Positions 26,179 through 39,145 of a stretch of DNA of 64,000 nt are shown in pieces. How positions within the stretch are numbered: the first letter of the stretch is position 1; the number at the start of each line of letters is the position of its first letter. The stretch lies in the NCBI RefSeq assembly GCF_002937075.1, contig NZ_NHSJ01000018.1:37928-101927 (forward strand). Reading direction: 5' to 3'. The notes below the pieces were generated by a model. It had not been told where the DNA came from, ran no database searches, and was given only the letters and a program-made list of their open reading frames with translations. Both the position numbers and the translations under genes were made by a program. Source of the stretch: Rhodoblastus sphagnicola (lineage in GTDB: Bacteria > Pseudomonadota > Alphaproteobacteria > Rhizobiales > Beijerinckiaceae).

Positions 26179-28350
26179 TCAGAATTTGACGGTGACGCCG
26201 CCATAAACCGTTCGCCCCTGGGCGGCGAGCGGGGTGTGGATCAGCGCGTTGGCGCCAGCGCGCCAGTCGGCCACGTCCACGCCGCCGAGCGGCTCGTAAT
26301 AGAGCTTGTCGGCGAGATTTTCGACGCCGAGGTCGAAGCGCAGGTTCTGGATCTCGTAGGCCGTGCGCAGGTTGACCGTCGCGAAGGACGCCGTGGTCGG
26401 CTCCAGCCGGATCGCCTGCACGTCGGTCTTGGCGGCGACGGCGCGAACCTCCACCGCGCTGGTCAACCGGCCGCCGAACAGGGCGATGCTGTTCTCCAGC
26501 GCGACTTTGCCGTTGAGCGGCGTCATGTGGTAGAGATTCAGCCCGTCGCGCCGCTGCCCGCGCACATAATTCAACTGCCCGGCCAGCGAGAAATCGCCGT
26601 AATCCACCGTGCGCGCGACGACGGCGCGGCCCGACAGATCGAAGCCGTAAAGCTCGGCGTCGTGGTTGGCGAAGCGCAGCAGATTGGTGGCGTTGGCGCC
26701 GGAGCCGAGCGTCTTCACGTAGTTGGCGTCGATGTAATCCTCGACGTAGGAATAATAGGGCGTGACCTTGGCCGTCCAGTCCCGCCCGCGCCATTGCGCC
26801 GTGGCGGCGAGCGTGTGCGCGACTTCCGGCTTGAGATTGACGTCGCCATAATAGCCGTTGCCGTCGCCGAACCAGCCGATCATATGCGCGGCCATGGTCG
26901 AGGTCGCCCAGGTGTAGCGCTCGTAAAGGCTGGGCGAACGCGTCTTGCGCGTATAGCCAACTTCGTAAGCGGCGAAGTCAGACGGCGTGTAGCGGGCGAG
27001 CGCGGACACGTCGAAGTTCACGTCGGTCTTGGCATGGTCCTTGACGTTGAAGGCGCTGGCGTCGGCGCCATAGGCCTTGGCGCTGTAACCCTGAACGTCG
27101 CCGGCGTCCATCCACACCACATCGTTGCGCAAGCCCAGGCTTGTGGACCATTGCGGGCTCCAGCGGCGCTCCCATTCGGCATAGGTGGAAAGCACGTCGC
27201 GCTGACCCTGGTTCACATTGAGATAGGTCCCGCAGCACATCATGCCCGGACCCATCATCAGCATGTTCGTCGGGGTCGGCCACCATTCGTTGAGGCGCTG
27301 CATGTGCAATTCGCTGCCGAGCCGCACCAGATCGGCGGCGCTGGCGTCGATTTCCGCCTTGAGCCGGTAGCCGAAATCCTGGCCGTTGACATACATGGGC
27401 ATGCCGCTGGTGGGCGAGGTGTTGTAGCCCACGCGCGAGGCCAGGAAATTCATGTAGTGCTGGGTCAGGTGGTAATAGGCGTTGGCCTCGACCCGGCCGA
27501 AGCCATACGCGCCCTTGTAGGACAGGTCGAACGTGTTGCCCCGGTTCAGCAGCATGTCCATGTATTGGTTGGGGAAGCCCTGAGTGGGAATATGCTGGTA
27601 ATCGTAGCGGAACGCCAGCGCGTGGCCGTCGTTCTGGTAGGCCAGCGTCGCCGAATGGTTCTGCGCCTCGTAGCGGGTGGCGCGCACCAGCGCGCCGCCG
27701 CCGGCGTGATAGTCGCCGGCCTTGGTCCAGGCGCCGTCATAGCTCAGGCTGAAATGGTCGTTGGCGATGTTGGCGTGACCGCCGACGCTGACTCCGCCGC
27801 TGTTGGAGCGGAAGCTGCTCGAAACCGTCGCGCTGGCGACGAAGCCGGGCGGCAGCGGCCCCTTGACCTCGGCGGACGGGGCCCTGGCGAACGCCGGGGC
27901 GCGCGGCTTGACGATGATGGCGCCGCCGATGGAATCGCCGCCCTTGCTCACCGGGACATTCGCCGTGATGACCTCGACTTCGCCCACCGCCAGCGGATCG
28001 AGATAGGACAAGGGCGGGTTCATGTGATTGGCGCAGGCGGCGGAGATCGGCACGCCGCCGAGCACAATGGCGTTGCGGTCGTCGTTGAGACCGTGGATCA
28101 CCGGCAGGCTGGAGACGCCGCCGCCCGTGGCGAGGGCGAGGCCGGGCGTATCCCCGAGGGCCTGCGCCAAATCGGCGCCGCGCGGCGTGTAATTCAGGAT
28201 TTTCTCTTCGCGCGCGGGTTCGACGGCGGGCGCGAATGCCGGCGCGGGCGAGCGCCCGGCATAAACGTCGATGGCGGGAAGGTCTTGCGCGCGCGCGCCG
28301 ACGGGCAGCAGCGAAACGCCCGCGAGCAGCAGGGTGGAGAGACGGGTCAT
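26179..28350 (-). CDS. TonB-dependent outer-membrane receptor, OprC/NosA copper-receptor type
   Basis: A 723-residue outer-membrane transporter. A signal peptide (LLLAGVSLLPVGARA) precedes a TonB-box-like region and a plug domain with LAQALGDTPGLALATGGGVS and GLNDDRNAIVLGGVPI. The plug motif SAACANHMNPPLSYLDP (Cys106, His109, Met110) corresponds to the CPNHMDPP-type segment of OprC/NosA copper receptors. A Met/Cys-rich external loop (NMLMMGPGMMCCGTY, near residue 360) also fits copper. The barrel ends VYGGVTVKF with the terminal aromatic expected of an outer-membrane barrel. It follows a DUF2946 gene by 69 bases. Energy could come from the ExbB-ExbD-TonB operon at 31907-33806. Confidence 0.87.
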   Translation of the reverse strand: MTRLSTLLLAGVSLLPVGARAQDLPAIDVYAGRSPAPAFAPAVEPAREEKILNYTPRGADLAQALGDTPGLALATGGGVSSLPVIHGLNDDRNAIVLGGVPISAACANHMNPPLSYLDPLAVGEVEVITANVPVSKGGDSIGGAIIVKPRAPAFARAPSAEVKGPLPPGFVASATVSSSFRSNSGGVSVGGHANIANDHFSLSYDGAWTKAGDYHAGGGALVRATRYEAQNHSATLAYQNDGHALAFRYDYQHIPTQGFPNQYMDMLLNRGNTFDLSYKGAYGFGRVEANAYYHLTQHYMNFLASRVGYNTSPTSGMPMYVNGQDFGYRLKAEIDASAADLVRLGSELHMQRLNEWWPTPTNMLMMGPGMMCCGTYLNVNQGQRDVLSTYAEWERRWSPQWSTSLGLRNDVVWMDAGDVQGYSAKAYGADASAFNVKDHAKTDVNFDVSALARYTPSDFAAYEVGYTRKTRSPSLYERYTWATSTMAAHMIGWFGDGNGYYGDVNLKPEVAHTLAATAQWRGRDWTAKVTPYYSYVEDYIDANYVKTLGSGANATNLLRFANHDAELYGFDLSGRAVVARTVDYGDFSLAGQLNYVRGQRRDGLNLYHMTPLNGKVALENSIALFGGRLTSAVEVRAVAAKTDVQAIRLEPTTASFATVNLRTAYEIQNLRFDLGVENLADKLYYEPLGGVDVADWRAGANALIHTPLAAQGRTVYGGVTVKF

Positions 28351-28419
28351 GATGAGACTTTCACAAGCGGAGACATCGGGCGCGCAACACGCCCGGCGAT
28401 CGAGAAAATGGATCGGGAT

Positions 28420-28812
28420 TCAGCTTGCGGAAGGCGGCGCGCGGGCCTGCGCGGTTTCGCGGCGGGCGGCGACCAGAACGCGCGCGACCGGAAGGGTCCA
28501 GGCGATTCGGCGCGGCGCGCAGGACCGGAACGAAAGCTTCAGCGCGGCGGGCGCGACCGGCGCCGCGCCCGACAGCACGAATTTGCACAGGTCGCAGCAG
28601 GCGTCCGGGGCATGCGGCGCGCCCCTGTCTTGCGCGCCATTTGCGCCGGCGCAGATGGGCGCCAACGCGACGCCCTGAATTTGCGCCCGACCCATGGCGA
28701 GGCCCGACCCGACCGGCGCATAGATCTGCGCCAGCAGGGCCGCCAGGAACAGGGGAATGATCGCGAATACGCGCCGCAAGCCGGTCTCCAAAGGTGAAGC
28801 CGAGGTTAGCAT
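28420..28812 (-). CDS. DUF2946-type small cysteine-containing exported protein
   Basis: A 130-residue product with an N-terminal membrane or signal segment (VFAIIPLFLAALLAQIYAPV) and a Cys-rich patch (PICAGANG, then APDACCDLCKF). The pattern matches DUF2946 proteins that neighbour OprC-type copper receptors. A periplasmic or membrane metal-handling role is inference. I chose the ATG at 28812; another lies 33 bases upstream. It is the first gene of a likely two-gene operon with the receptor. Confidence 0.7.
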   Translation of the reverse strand: MLTSASPLETGLRRVFAIIPLFLAALLAQIYAPVGSGLAMGRAQIQGVALAPICAGANGAQDRGAPHAPDACCDLCKFVLSGAAPVAPAALKLSFRSCAPRRIAWTLPVARVLVAARRETAQARAPPSAS

Positions 28813-28900
28813 GCGCGCAAAACGAAGCGAATTGACAAAATGCAAGTCAAGAGGCCACGCCGAGCGGAATCGTTAACCCTGTGACATCCGTGTCACGCGT

Positions 28901-29794
28901 TCACAGCCCCCGCGCCCAGGCCGGCCGCAGCGGGGCCTGATCAGGCGCGGCTATGGCGGCGCGCAATTGCTCCAGCAGGCGCGCCTTGTCGGCGCCGAGC
29001 GTGCCCTTGAGCACCAGCCAGTTGGAGGCGTGGTCGCTGCGAAACACGGTGCGGCGCAAGTCGAGCGTGGCGACGAGCAACTCCATTTCCCGAAGGAGAC
29101 CGTCTATGCTCAGCGGCGCGAACTCCGGGAATCTTTCGCGCAACCGCGCGTCGCCCTTGGGGAAACTCACCACCAGCGTGGCCAGAAATTCCGGCTGGGT
29201 CTCGTTGGCGAGGCGCGCGGAATTTTCCGCGTGCTGGCGGCTGTAAACCTCGCCGCCGAGGCCGTTGAGGATCATCACCGAGCGCTTGATCCCGGCTTCG
29301 CCCAGTTTTTGCAGCGCCTCGCGCGTCGAGTCGAAGGTCTCGCCCTTATTGACCTTGTCCAGCACGACATCGTCGCCGGATTCGGCGCCGACATAGACCA
29401 TGCTCAGGCCGAGATCGGCCAGTTCGCGCAATTCCTCGACCGATTTCTTCTTCACATTGCGCGGCAGGCAATAGCTCGACACCCGCCGCACCGCCGGCAT
29501 TTCGCGCCGGAGCGCTTCGAGAATGGCGACGAGGCGCCGCGTGGACAGCGTCAGGGCGTCGCCATCGGCGAGGAAGACGCGCCGGACCTCGCCCGCGTAA
29601 ACTTCGCCGCAGCGCTTGATGGACTCGAAAACCTCGGCCTCGTCGCGCGGGCGGAATTTCTTTTGCGGCGCGGTGTACATGTCGCAGAAGGTGCAGCGGT
29701 TCCACGAACAGCCGTCGGTCACCGGCAGAATCAGCGACTCCGCCTCGCTCGGCGGGCGATAGACCGGCTCGACATAACGGATGGGACCATTCAT
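28901..29794 (-). CDS. Radical SAM protein of unknown substrate
   Basis: A 297-residue radical SAM enzyme. The cluster motif is DGCSWNRCTFCDMY with Cys29, Cys34 and Cys37 (CX4CX2C spacing, an accepted variant of the usual CX3CX2C). It is followed by VFLADGDALTLSTRRLVAIL (the GGE-like motif is changed to DGD), LSMVYVGAESGDDVVLDKVN and IKRSVMILNGLGG. These fit a HemN/Elp3-like radical SAM barrel. There is no auxiliary cluster or B12 domain, so the substrate is not predictable. It is separate from the methyltransferase downstream by 72 bases. Confidence 0.85.
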   Translation of the reverse strand: MNGPIRYVEPVYRPPSEAESLILPVTDGCSWNRCTFCDMYTAPQKKFRPRDEAEVFESIKRCGEVYAGEVRRVFLADGDALTLSTRRLVAILEALRREMPAVRRVSSYCLPRNVKKKSVEELRELADLGLSMVYVGAESGDDVVLDKVNKGETFDSTREALQKLGEAGIKRSVMILNGLGGEVYSRQHAENSARLANETQPEFLATLVVSFPKGDARLRERFPEFAPLSIDGLLREMELLVATLDLRRTVFRSDHASNWLVLKGTLGADKARLLEQLRAAIAAPDQAPLRPAWARGL

Positions 29795-29866
29795 GCGGCG
29801 AAACTCCTCGCGGGGAGTTTAGCGCATCCGCCGCCGCGCGCCAAAGCCGGTTGCGCCGGAGCCGTT

Positions 29867-30556
29867 TTATCGAGGCGTTCGCTTCCGCATCACGCAATGG
29901 ACCACGCCGGAGTCCTCGGCGCTGAGATGCGCGATATCGACCAGATCTTGCACCGCCTCGTTCACCAGGAAGCGCCGCGTCCGGTCGGCGATGATGAACC
30001 GGCCTTGCTCGACGCAAAAATTCCACTGGTGGAACCCGCGCCAGTTTTCGCGCATGGCTTCGTTGCACCAGTTGAGCGTGATGACCAGCCCTCCCGGTTT
30101 GGCGACCGCGATCATTTCGAGAATGGCCTGCATCGGATCGTAGCCGTGATCGAGCGCGTTGCGCGAGAACACCACGTCGAAACGGTTTGACGGAAACAGG
30201 CGCGACAGCGCCTCGCTGTCGCAGGTTTTGGTCCGCACCAGCGGCAGGCCGGGCGGGAAATCGAGCCGTGCGTAAGCGTCGCCGAGCGCGTCCACGGCGG
30301 TCAGGTCGATGGCGGTGGCGCCAAAAACCTTGCCGACATAGGTCATCGGCCCCGCGCCGACATCGAGCAGGGACAGCGGCGACGGCGCGGGGTGCGGCAG
30401 ATAGCGCGCGATCTCGTCCTGCAACGGCGCGGCCGGGTCGCAGCGCATGGCGAAATCATCGGGCCATTGCCCGCCGCGCGTCGCGATCCAATGCGTCCAG
30501 AACGCCAGTTCGTCGTCGATGCCGGCCGCCCATACCGCCTTATTTTCCATCGACAT
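29867..30556 (-). CDS. SAM-dependent methyltransferase
   Basis: A 229-residue class I methyltransferase. It has LSLLDVGAGPMTYVGKVFGA (motif I), AIDLTAVDALGDAYARLDFP, the substrate-side FDVVFSRNALDHGYDPMQAI and IAVAKPGGLVITLNWCNEAM. The start overlaps the end of the DUF763 gene by 11-17 bases depending on the ATG used (30556 or 30550). The two are therefore translationally coupled. The substrate is unknown. Confidence 0.8.
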   Translation of the reverse strand: MSMENKAVWAAGIDDELAFWTHWIATRGGQWPDDFAMRCDPAAPLQDEIARYLPHPAPSPLSLLDVGAGPMTYVGKVFGATAIDLTAVDALGDAYARLDFPPGLPLVRTKTCDSEALSRLFPSNRFDVVFSRNALDHGYDPMQAILEMIAVAKPGGLVITLNWCNEAMRENWRGFHQWNFCVEQGRFIIADRTRRFLVNEAVQDLVDIAHLSAEDSGVVHCVMRKRTPR

Positions 30557-31772
30557 GCGCTTGCTCCCATCCGAATACGCTGCGTCCGCCATAATCCGCC
30601 GAGCGCCGCCGCTCCTCGCCGACGATCGAATCAAACGACTCGCCGCCCGCCCGCTCCAGCCGCCGCGCCTGCGCATCCAGCCGCCGCAGGGCTTCCAGCC
30701 GATCGTCATTGCCGAGCTTGGCCTTCGCCACCGCGCTCTTGAGCACGCCGATGGTCTGGTCGTAAACCGCCGTCGCCACCGGGAAGGGATGGCGGTCCTT
30801 GCCGCCATGCGCGAGCGAAAACCGCGCCGGATCGGAGAAGCGGCAGGGCGCGCCATGCACCACTTCCGCCACCAAAGCCAGGGCGCGCACGGTGCGGGCG
30901 CCGACGCCGGGAACCATCAGCAAGTCGGAAAAATCCTTCGGGCCGCTGTCGGCCGCCGCCGCCAGCGCGCCATGCAGGCGGCGCAACACCACATTATCAG
31001 ACCTCACCTCGTGATGCGCCGGCAGCATCAGATGCGGCAGCGTCATTTGCGCCGGCTCGGGCCGCTGTTCGAGCGCGAAAAACTCGCGCGCCACGCCGCC
31101 GGGGCCGAGATCGCGCAACAGGTCGAGCTGAAGCGCCCGCGATTTTCGCGCGCGGCGGTCGGTGAGGTTGACGATCTCGCCTTGCGTCTCGCCCTCGATG
31201 GCCGCGTGCGGCGCATCGACGAAATCCTCCAGACCTTCGGAGAGCCAGTGATAGCGCCGGGCATAGCGCGTTTCGCCGTTCATGCCCTGCTGCACCACCA
31301 CCCATTTGCCGTCATCGGCGACAATGAAACCGTGCAGATAGAGATCGAACCCGTCCTGCACGGCGGCGCTGTCCACCTTGGCCACCATGCGGCTCGCTTG
31401 CGCCAGGGCGGCGCCGTCGAAGCCGACGCGGGCGCCAATGTCGCGCAACTCGATCGGCGTCTGGCGCGAATGTTTGCCGCGTCCGCCGCAGACGTGCAGG
31501 CCAAGCTCGCCCGACAAGGGTTCAAGGCCGCGCTTCAGGGCGCCGATCACGCTGGTGGTGATTCCCGAGGAATGCCAGTCCATGCCCATCACGGCGCCGA
31601 ACGACTGGAACCAGAACGGATGGGCGAGTCGCCGCAAAAACTCGTCGCGGCCGTAATGATGCACGATAGCCTGCGCGATCACCGCCCCGAGCCGCGTCAT
31701 GCGTTGGCCGAGCCAGGCCGGAACCCTTCCGCCATGCAGCGGCAAATCCGCCCCGCCCGCGCGCCGCGCCAT
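30540..31772 (-). CDS. DUF763 family protein
   Basis: A 410-residue member of a widespread family without a settled function. It opens ADLPLHGGRVPAWLGQRMTR and carries SFGAVMGMDWHSSGITTSVI and LHVCGGRGKHSRQTPIEL. The helix-hairpin-helix-like segment LLMVPGVGARTVRALALVAE, and the following GAPCRFSDPARFSLAHGGKD, suggest contact with nucleic acid (inference). Length is typical. It is coupled to the methyltransferase gene downstream. Confidence 0.82.
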   Translation of the reverse strand: MARRAGGADLPLHGGRVPAWLGQRMTRLGAVIAQAIVHHYGRDEFLRRLAHPFWFQSFGAVMGMDWHSSGITTSVIGALKRGLEPLSGELGLHVCGGRGKHSRQTPIELRDIGARVGFDGAALAQASRMVAKVDSAAVQDGFDLYLHGFIVADDGKWVVVQQGMNGETRYARRYHWLSEGLEDFVDAPHAAIEGETQGEIVNLTDRRARKSRALQLDLLRDLGPGGVAREFFALEQRPEPAQMTLPHLMLPAHHEVRSDNVVLRRLHGALAAAADSGPKDFSDLLMVPGVGARTVRALALVAEVVHGAPCRFSDPARFSLAHGGKDRHPFPVATAVYDQTIGVLKSAVAKAKLGNDDRLEALRRLDAQARRLERAGGESFDSIVGEERRRSADYGGRSVFGWEQAHVDGK

Positions 31773-31906
31773 GCGTCCTCCTGTTTCGAAAAACCCACCG
31801 GGAAATTTTCCCGAAGCCGAGTGTGGCGCGGATCGACCACCACCGCTAGTCTGTCGTAAACGCGACGGAAACGTGCGACAAGCCGACCGTCACCCAAGGA
31901 ATCAGC

Positions 31907-32509
<603 letters not shown>

Positions 32510-32520
32510 GGGAGAGGCAA

Positions 32521-32975
<455 letters not shown>

Positions 32976-32979
<4 letters not shown>

Positions 32980-33806
32980 GCGACGCCGTCTCGCCCTTGA
33001 CGGAAGCCGCGCCCGCCCGGCGACCGGCTTCGCTGCGACCGCCCTGGCTGCGCCCGGCGGCGCTGGCGCTGATCCTGGCGGCCCACGCCGCCGTTTTTGT
33101 CGTGGTGAAACCGGACCTCGACGCGACGCCGCCGCTCGAATCGATGGAAGTCGGTCTGGTTGCGCTCGGCGACGCGAGCGAGGACCAGAGGCCGCAGGAC
33201 GAGATCAAGCCCGCCGAAGCGCCGCCGCCGGCCGAGGCTTCCGCGCCGCCGCCAGCGGCAGATTTGACCGCGCCGCCTCCGGAAACAATCGCGCCGGAGG
33301 CCCCGCCCCTGCCGGTCGCCAAGCCCAAGCCGGTCGTCAAGCCAAAACCCGAGGTGGAGCCGGACGACGAGCCGAGTCCAGCCGAATTGCGGCGGATTGA
33401 GCAGCGCAAGCACGAAGCGGAGGCAAGGCGGCGCGAGGCGCGGGAAGACGCTCAGGAGCGCCGCGAGGCGCGGGAGGCGCGCCAGGAAGCCCATCGCGGC
33501 GCGGCGCATGGCGCGGCGCGCGCCAGCGGCATGTCGGTCGCGTCCTATGCCGGCCTCGTCCTGGCCGAGTTGAATCGCCGCAAATTCTTTCCCGCCGCGG
33601 CGCGGGCGGCCGGCGTCACCGGCGCGGTGGGCGTGGCCTTCACCATCGGCCCGTCGGGGCGCGTGGTCAGCGGATCGATCACCCGCTCCTCCGGCGACGC
33701 CTCGCTCGACGGCGCGGCGCGCGCGATCATGAGCGCGCTCCACGCCCCGCCCCCGCCGGGCGGCCGGTTTTCCACCGCGACCAGCATCAGGTTCAACCTG
33801 AACTGA
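32976..33806 (+). CDS. tonB: TonB-family energy transducer
   Basis: The product spans the periplasm to transmit ExbBD energy to outer-membrane receptors. It has 276 residues. After a membrane segment (ALALILAAHAAVFVVVKPDL) comes a long Pro/Glu/Lys-rich periplasmic linker (APPPAEASAPPPAA, then KPKPVVKPKPEVEPDDEPS) and an Arg/Glu-rich helical stretch. A TonB C-terminal domain follows (YAGLVLAELNRRKFFPAAAR, VGVAFTIGPSGRVVSGSITR). Its ATGA overlaps the exbD stop. The clustering suggests one energising complex. The OprC-like receptor nearby is a possible client. Confidence 0.88.
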
Positions 33807-33813
33807 AAGAGTT

Positions 33814-35225
33814 TCAGCGTTCCCGCAACGCCTCGTGCGTGCGCTGGGCGATGGGCGAGAGCAGGTAATCCAGCACGCGGCGGCGTCCGGTCTTGATTTC
33901 CGCCGTGATCGCCATGCCCGGCTCCAGACGGGTTGAGACCCCGTCCACGTCGAGCGTCGCATCGTCCACGGTGATGCGCGCGACATAGACCAGGCCCTGC
34001 GAGCGGCGCAATTCGTTAGGGCCGTGATCGAGCGTCGCGCCGCGCGCCTGCTGTTCCTCGGGATCGGGCGTGGCGTCGCGCGCGATCGAGGCCACCTTGC
34101 CATGCAGGAAGCCGTAGCGGGTGAAGGGAAAGGCCTCGACCTTGATTTCGGCTTCCTGGCCGACGCGGACGAAGCCGGCGTCCTTGTTCTCGACCACGGC
34201 CTCGATCACCAGGGCGCCATCGGTGGGCGCCACGCGCAGCAATTGCTGCCCGGCCTGCACCACGCCGCCCTCGGTATGCACGGCGAGATCCTGCGCCACG
34301 CCATCGATCGGCGCCGTCACCGAGGTCAGGCCGGTGCGCCGTTCCGCCTTGGCGAGTTCGCTCTGCGCCTCGGCCCGGTCGCGCAGGGCCTTCTGCAATT
34401 CGGAGCGCCAGTCGCGCTCGGTTTCGGCCGAGATTCTGGCGCGGTCGGCGATGGCCGCCTGGAGCGCCGCCTCCGTCGCCACCGCCTTTTCCGCCGTCAC
34501 CTTGCGGTCGTTCTCAAGTTCGGATTGCTGCTGCGCCGCGTTGAGATAGTCGAGCTTGGAGCCGATGCCCTTCTCGAAAGTGTATTTGCGAATCCTGACG
34601 CGCTCCGCCGTCATCGGCAAGGAGGCGTCAACCTTGGCGAGCTGGGCGTCGAGACCGGCGCGTTCCGAGCGCTTGGCGGCGATGTCGCGGTCGGCGCCCG
34701 CCAGCCGCGCCTGACGGTTGGCGCGGTCGGCGGCGAAGCGGCCGCGCGCTTCGCGCAGCGAGTCCTCGGGCGCCTCGATGCCGGCGAAAGCCTCCTTGAG
34801 CGGCCGTCCCTCCGCTTCCGCGAGCAGCGCGGTCAGCCGGGCCACATCGAGCCGCGCGCGCATGAACTGATCGGCGAACCGATCGCGGTCCGCCCCGGCC
34901 AGGGTCTGGTCGAGCAGGATGAGCGGCTGTCCGGCCGTCACGCGATCGCCATCCTCGACCAGGATCTTGCGCACCACGCCGGTCTCGAACGCCTGGATCT
35001 GCTTGGTGCGGCCGGCGGGCGCGGCCTTGCCCGACGCGGCGGCGATCATGTCCACATGGCCGAACCAGGACCAGGCCAGGGCGGTGACCAGGAAAAGGCA
35101 GATGGCCCAGCCGGTGTAGCGCGCCGTCGGCGAGGGCGGCGTCTCGACGATTTCGAGCGCGGCCGGCAGAAAGGCCCGTTCGACAGGCGCCGACGCGCGA
35201 TGCAGAGGCGAGATTCGGCCCCCTG

Positions 35226-35229
<4 letters not shown>
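33814..35229 (-). CDS. Type I secretion membrane fusion protein (HlyD family)
   Basis: This periplasmic adaptor links the ABC exporter to an outer-membrane channel. The 471 residues have an N-terminal membrane anchor (WAICLFLVTALAWSWFGHVD). The biotinyl-lipoyl-like half-site lies in AASGKAAPAGRTKQIQAFET, followed by long coiled-coil helices and the family signature EIKTGRRRVLDYLLSPIAQR close to the C-terminus. Its start overlaps the end of the ABC gene by four bases, so the two are coupled. No TolC-type gene is found in the window, so the outer channel must be shared. Confidence 0.92.
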
Positions 35230-37496
<2,267 letters not shown>

Positions 37497-37536
37497 CAGG
37501 GCGCGCAAGACGTGGGTGGCCCAGGCCTTGAAAAAG

Positions 37537-37566
37537 ACGCCAGCCCGGAAGAGACCGGGCTGGCGT
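37537..37566 (-). terminator. Intergenic terminator between substrate and ABC transporter genes
   Basis: On the minus strand ACGCCAGCCCGG and CCGGGCTGGCGT form a perfect 12-bp stem with a 6-base loop, followed by TTTTTC. It follows the substrate stop codon and precedes the ABC start. Transcripts from the substrate promoter are probably mostly ended here, giving more substrate than transporter. Confidence 0.8.
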
Positions 37567-37588
37567 TCAGGAATGTCCGAGTCCGTGG

Positions 37589-39145
37589 TCAGTGGCTGGC
37601 CGCAAGCGTGGGGTTGGTCTGGGCCGTGTAGGTCAGCAGCGAACCACCGTGGCCGTCGGCGGCCAGCCCGAACTGACCAGCGGAATACTGGCCGAGCAGG
37701 ACGAGGCTCAAGCTCTCGTCACCCTGCTTGAGCGTCAAGGTGGCGAAGCTGTTGGAGGCGTCCTCCTTGAACGCCAGCGTGGTGCTGGCCTTGTCGAGCG
37801 CGAAGAAGTCGATCTGGTTGGTCTTGCCGAGCGGGGCCGAAGGATCGTTCGCGGACAGGAGTTGCGAGGACACCTGCTTGCCGGTGGAGTCGTAATTGTC
37901 CACGCGCGCGGCGACGCCGTTCTTGGTCGAGACCAGAGTCTCCAGCGTCCCGGTCCCGCTGTAGAACGCCGTCTGTTGATCGGCGATCTGGCTGTTGGTG
38001 ATCGGCTTGATGGTTTCGTAGCCGGCGCCCACTCCGGCGTTCTGGATGAAGGTCGAGGTCGGCGACGAGACCGCGCTGGGGTAGAGCTGCACCTCCCAGC
38101 CGCCGTCGGAGAAATTGGTCTTGTCGGCGAGCAGTTTGCCGGAAGCGTCGAGGAACTTGATGTCGTAATTGAAGCCCTTGGAGTCGTAGAACGTGTCCCT
38201 GGACGAATAGGACAGACCCCAGAAAGTTCCGCCGGTCGCGCTCCACAGGTCGTGGCCGCCATTGGCGTAGGTGTCGATGCTGGTGATCTTGCCGGTGGGC
38301 GAGAAGGTCTCCTTCAACAGGAGATTGTTGTCGGCGCCGTACCAGCTTTCCGCGAAAAATACGCCTTTGCTGTCAAAGGCGCGGTCAAAGGCGGCATAGG
38401 TCACGCCATTGATGGTTCCGCTGGTGAAATGTTCGCCGTCGTAGGAGCCGTCGGCGTTCTGGGTGAAGATCAGCGTCGGCTTGTTGTTGGAATCGTAGGT
38501 CGTGACGACAAAGCTGCCATCGGTCTTGAGGACGTCCGAAGCGACTTCATGGCCCGACGTGTCGAAATAATCATTCTCGTAGTTGAAGTTCGTCGCCGTG
38601 TCTTTCCAGGTGACGCTGGCGTAGCCGATGCCCCAGAAGGTTCCGGGCAGCCAGTGCTGCTCAGAATGCGAGCCGTTGGCGTTCTCCACATAGACAAGCG
38701 TGGGCCGGCCCAGCGAGTCATAGAGATCCACGGTATAGGCGCCGCCGGCCGCAAAAGTCTTCGTCCCGACGACAGCGCCGTTGGCGTCGTAATAGGTATC
38801 GCCGAGAACCTTGCCGCTGGAGCTCACCGCACGGTCATAGCTGGCGTAGGACACGCCCCAGAAGGTTCCCGCCGTATTGTGCCGGCCGTCATAGGAGCCG
38901 TCGGCGTTCTGGGTGAACACCAGCGACCACACGCCCGAGGCATAGGTCGTCACGGTAAAGCCGCCAGACGGATTGTTGACCTGCTTCGCCACGACGGCGC
39001 CGTTCAGCAAATAGCTGGTGACGTCGTTGAAGCCTGCGGGGGTGAAATGGGTGTCTACCTCGTCGTAGGCCGTGCCCCAGAACGTTCCGCTCTTCACCGT
39101 AATGGTGTCGGTGGAGGTTTTGCCGTCGAGTAGCTTCGCAACCAT
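37589..39145 (-). CDS. Type I-secreted GTFWG-repeat protein (T1SS substrate)
   Basis: A 518-residue protein I do not recognise by name. It is made of about five repeats of 63-75 residues, each opening GTFWG (residues 20-24, 93-97, 168-172, GTING at 243-247, GTFWG at 306-310). Each repeat carries a beta-rich segment such as SLVFTQNADGSYDGRHNTAG. It has no cysteine, no signal peptide and no classic nine-residue RTX repeat. The C-terminus (about 445-510) reads TNQIDFFALDKASTTLAFKE, then LLGQYSAGQFGLAADGHGGS: the LLGQYSAxxFxLAxDGHGG ending found on many alphaproteobacterial type I substrates. The start is MVAKLLDGK at 39145. Its place directly upstream of the ABC and HlyD genes supports export by that system. 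The function outside the cell (adhesion, surface layer, biofilm) is inference. Confidence 0.85.
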   Translation of the reverse strand: MVAKLLDGKTSTDTITVKSGTFWGTAYDEVDTHFTPAGFNDVTSYLLNGAVVAKQVNNPSGGFTVTTYASGVWSLVFTQNADGSYDGRHNTAGTFWGVSYASYDRAVSSSGKVLGDTYYDANGAVVGTKTFAAGGAYTVDLYDSLGRPTLVYVENANGSHSEQHWLPGTFWGIGYASVTWKDTATNFNYENDYFDTSGHEVASDVLKTDGSFVVTTYDSNNKPTLIFTQNADGSYDGEHFTSGTINGVTYAAFDRAFDSKGVFFAESWYGADNNLLLKETFSPTGKITSIDTYANGGHDLWSATGGTFWGLSYSSRDTFYDSKGFNYDIKFLDASGKLLADKTNFSDGGWEVQLYPSAVSSPTSTFIQNAGVGAGYETIKPITNSQIADQQTAFYSGTGTLETLVSTKNGVAARVDNYDSTGKQVSSQLLSANDPSAPLGKTNQIDFFALDKASTTLAFKEDASNSFATLTLKQGDESLSLVLLGQYSAGQFGLAADGHGGSLLTYTAQTNPTLAASH

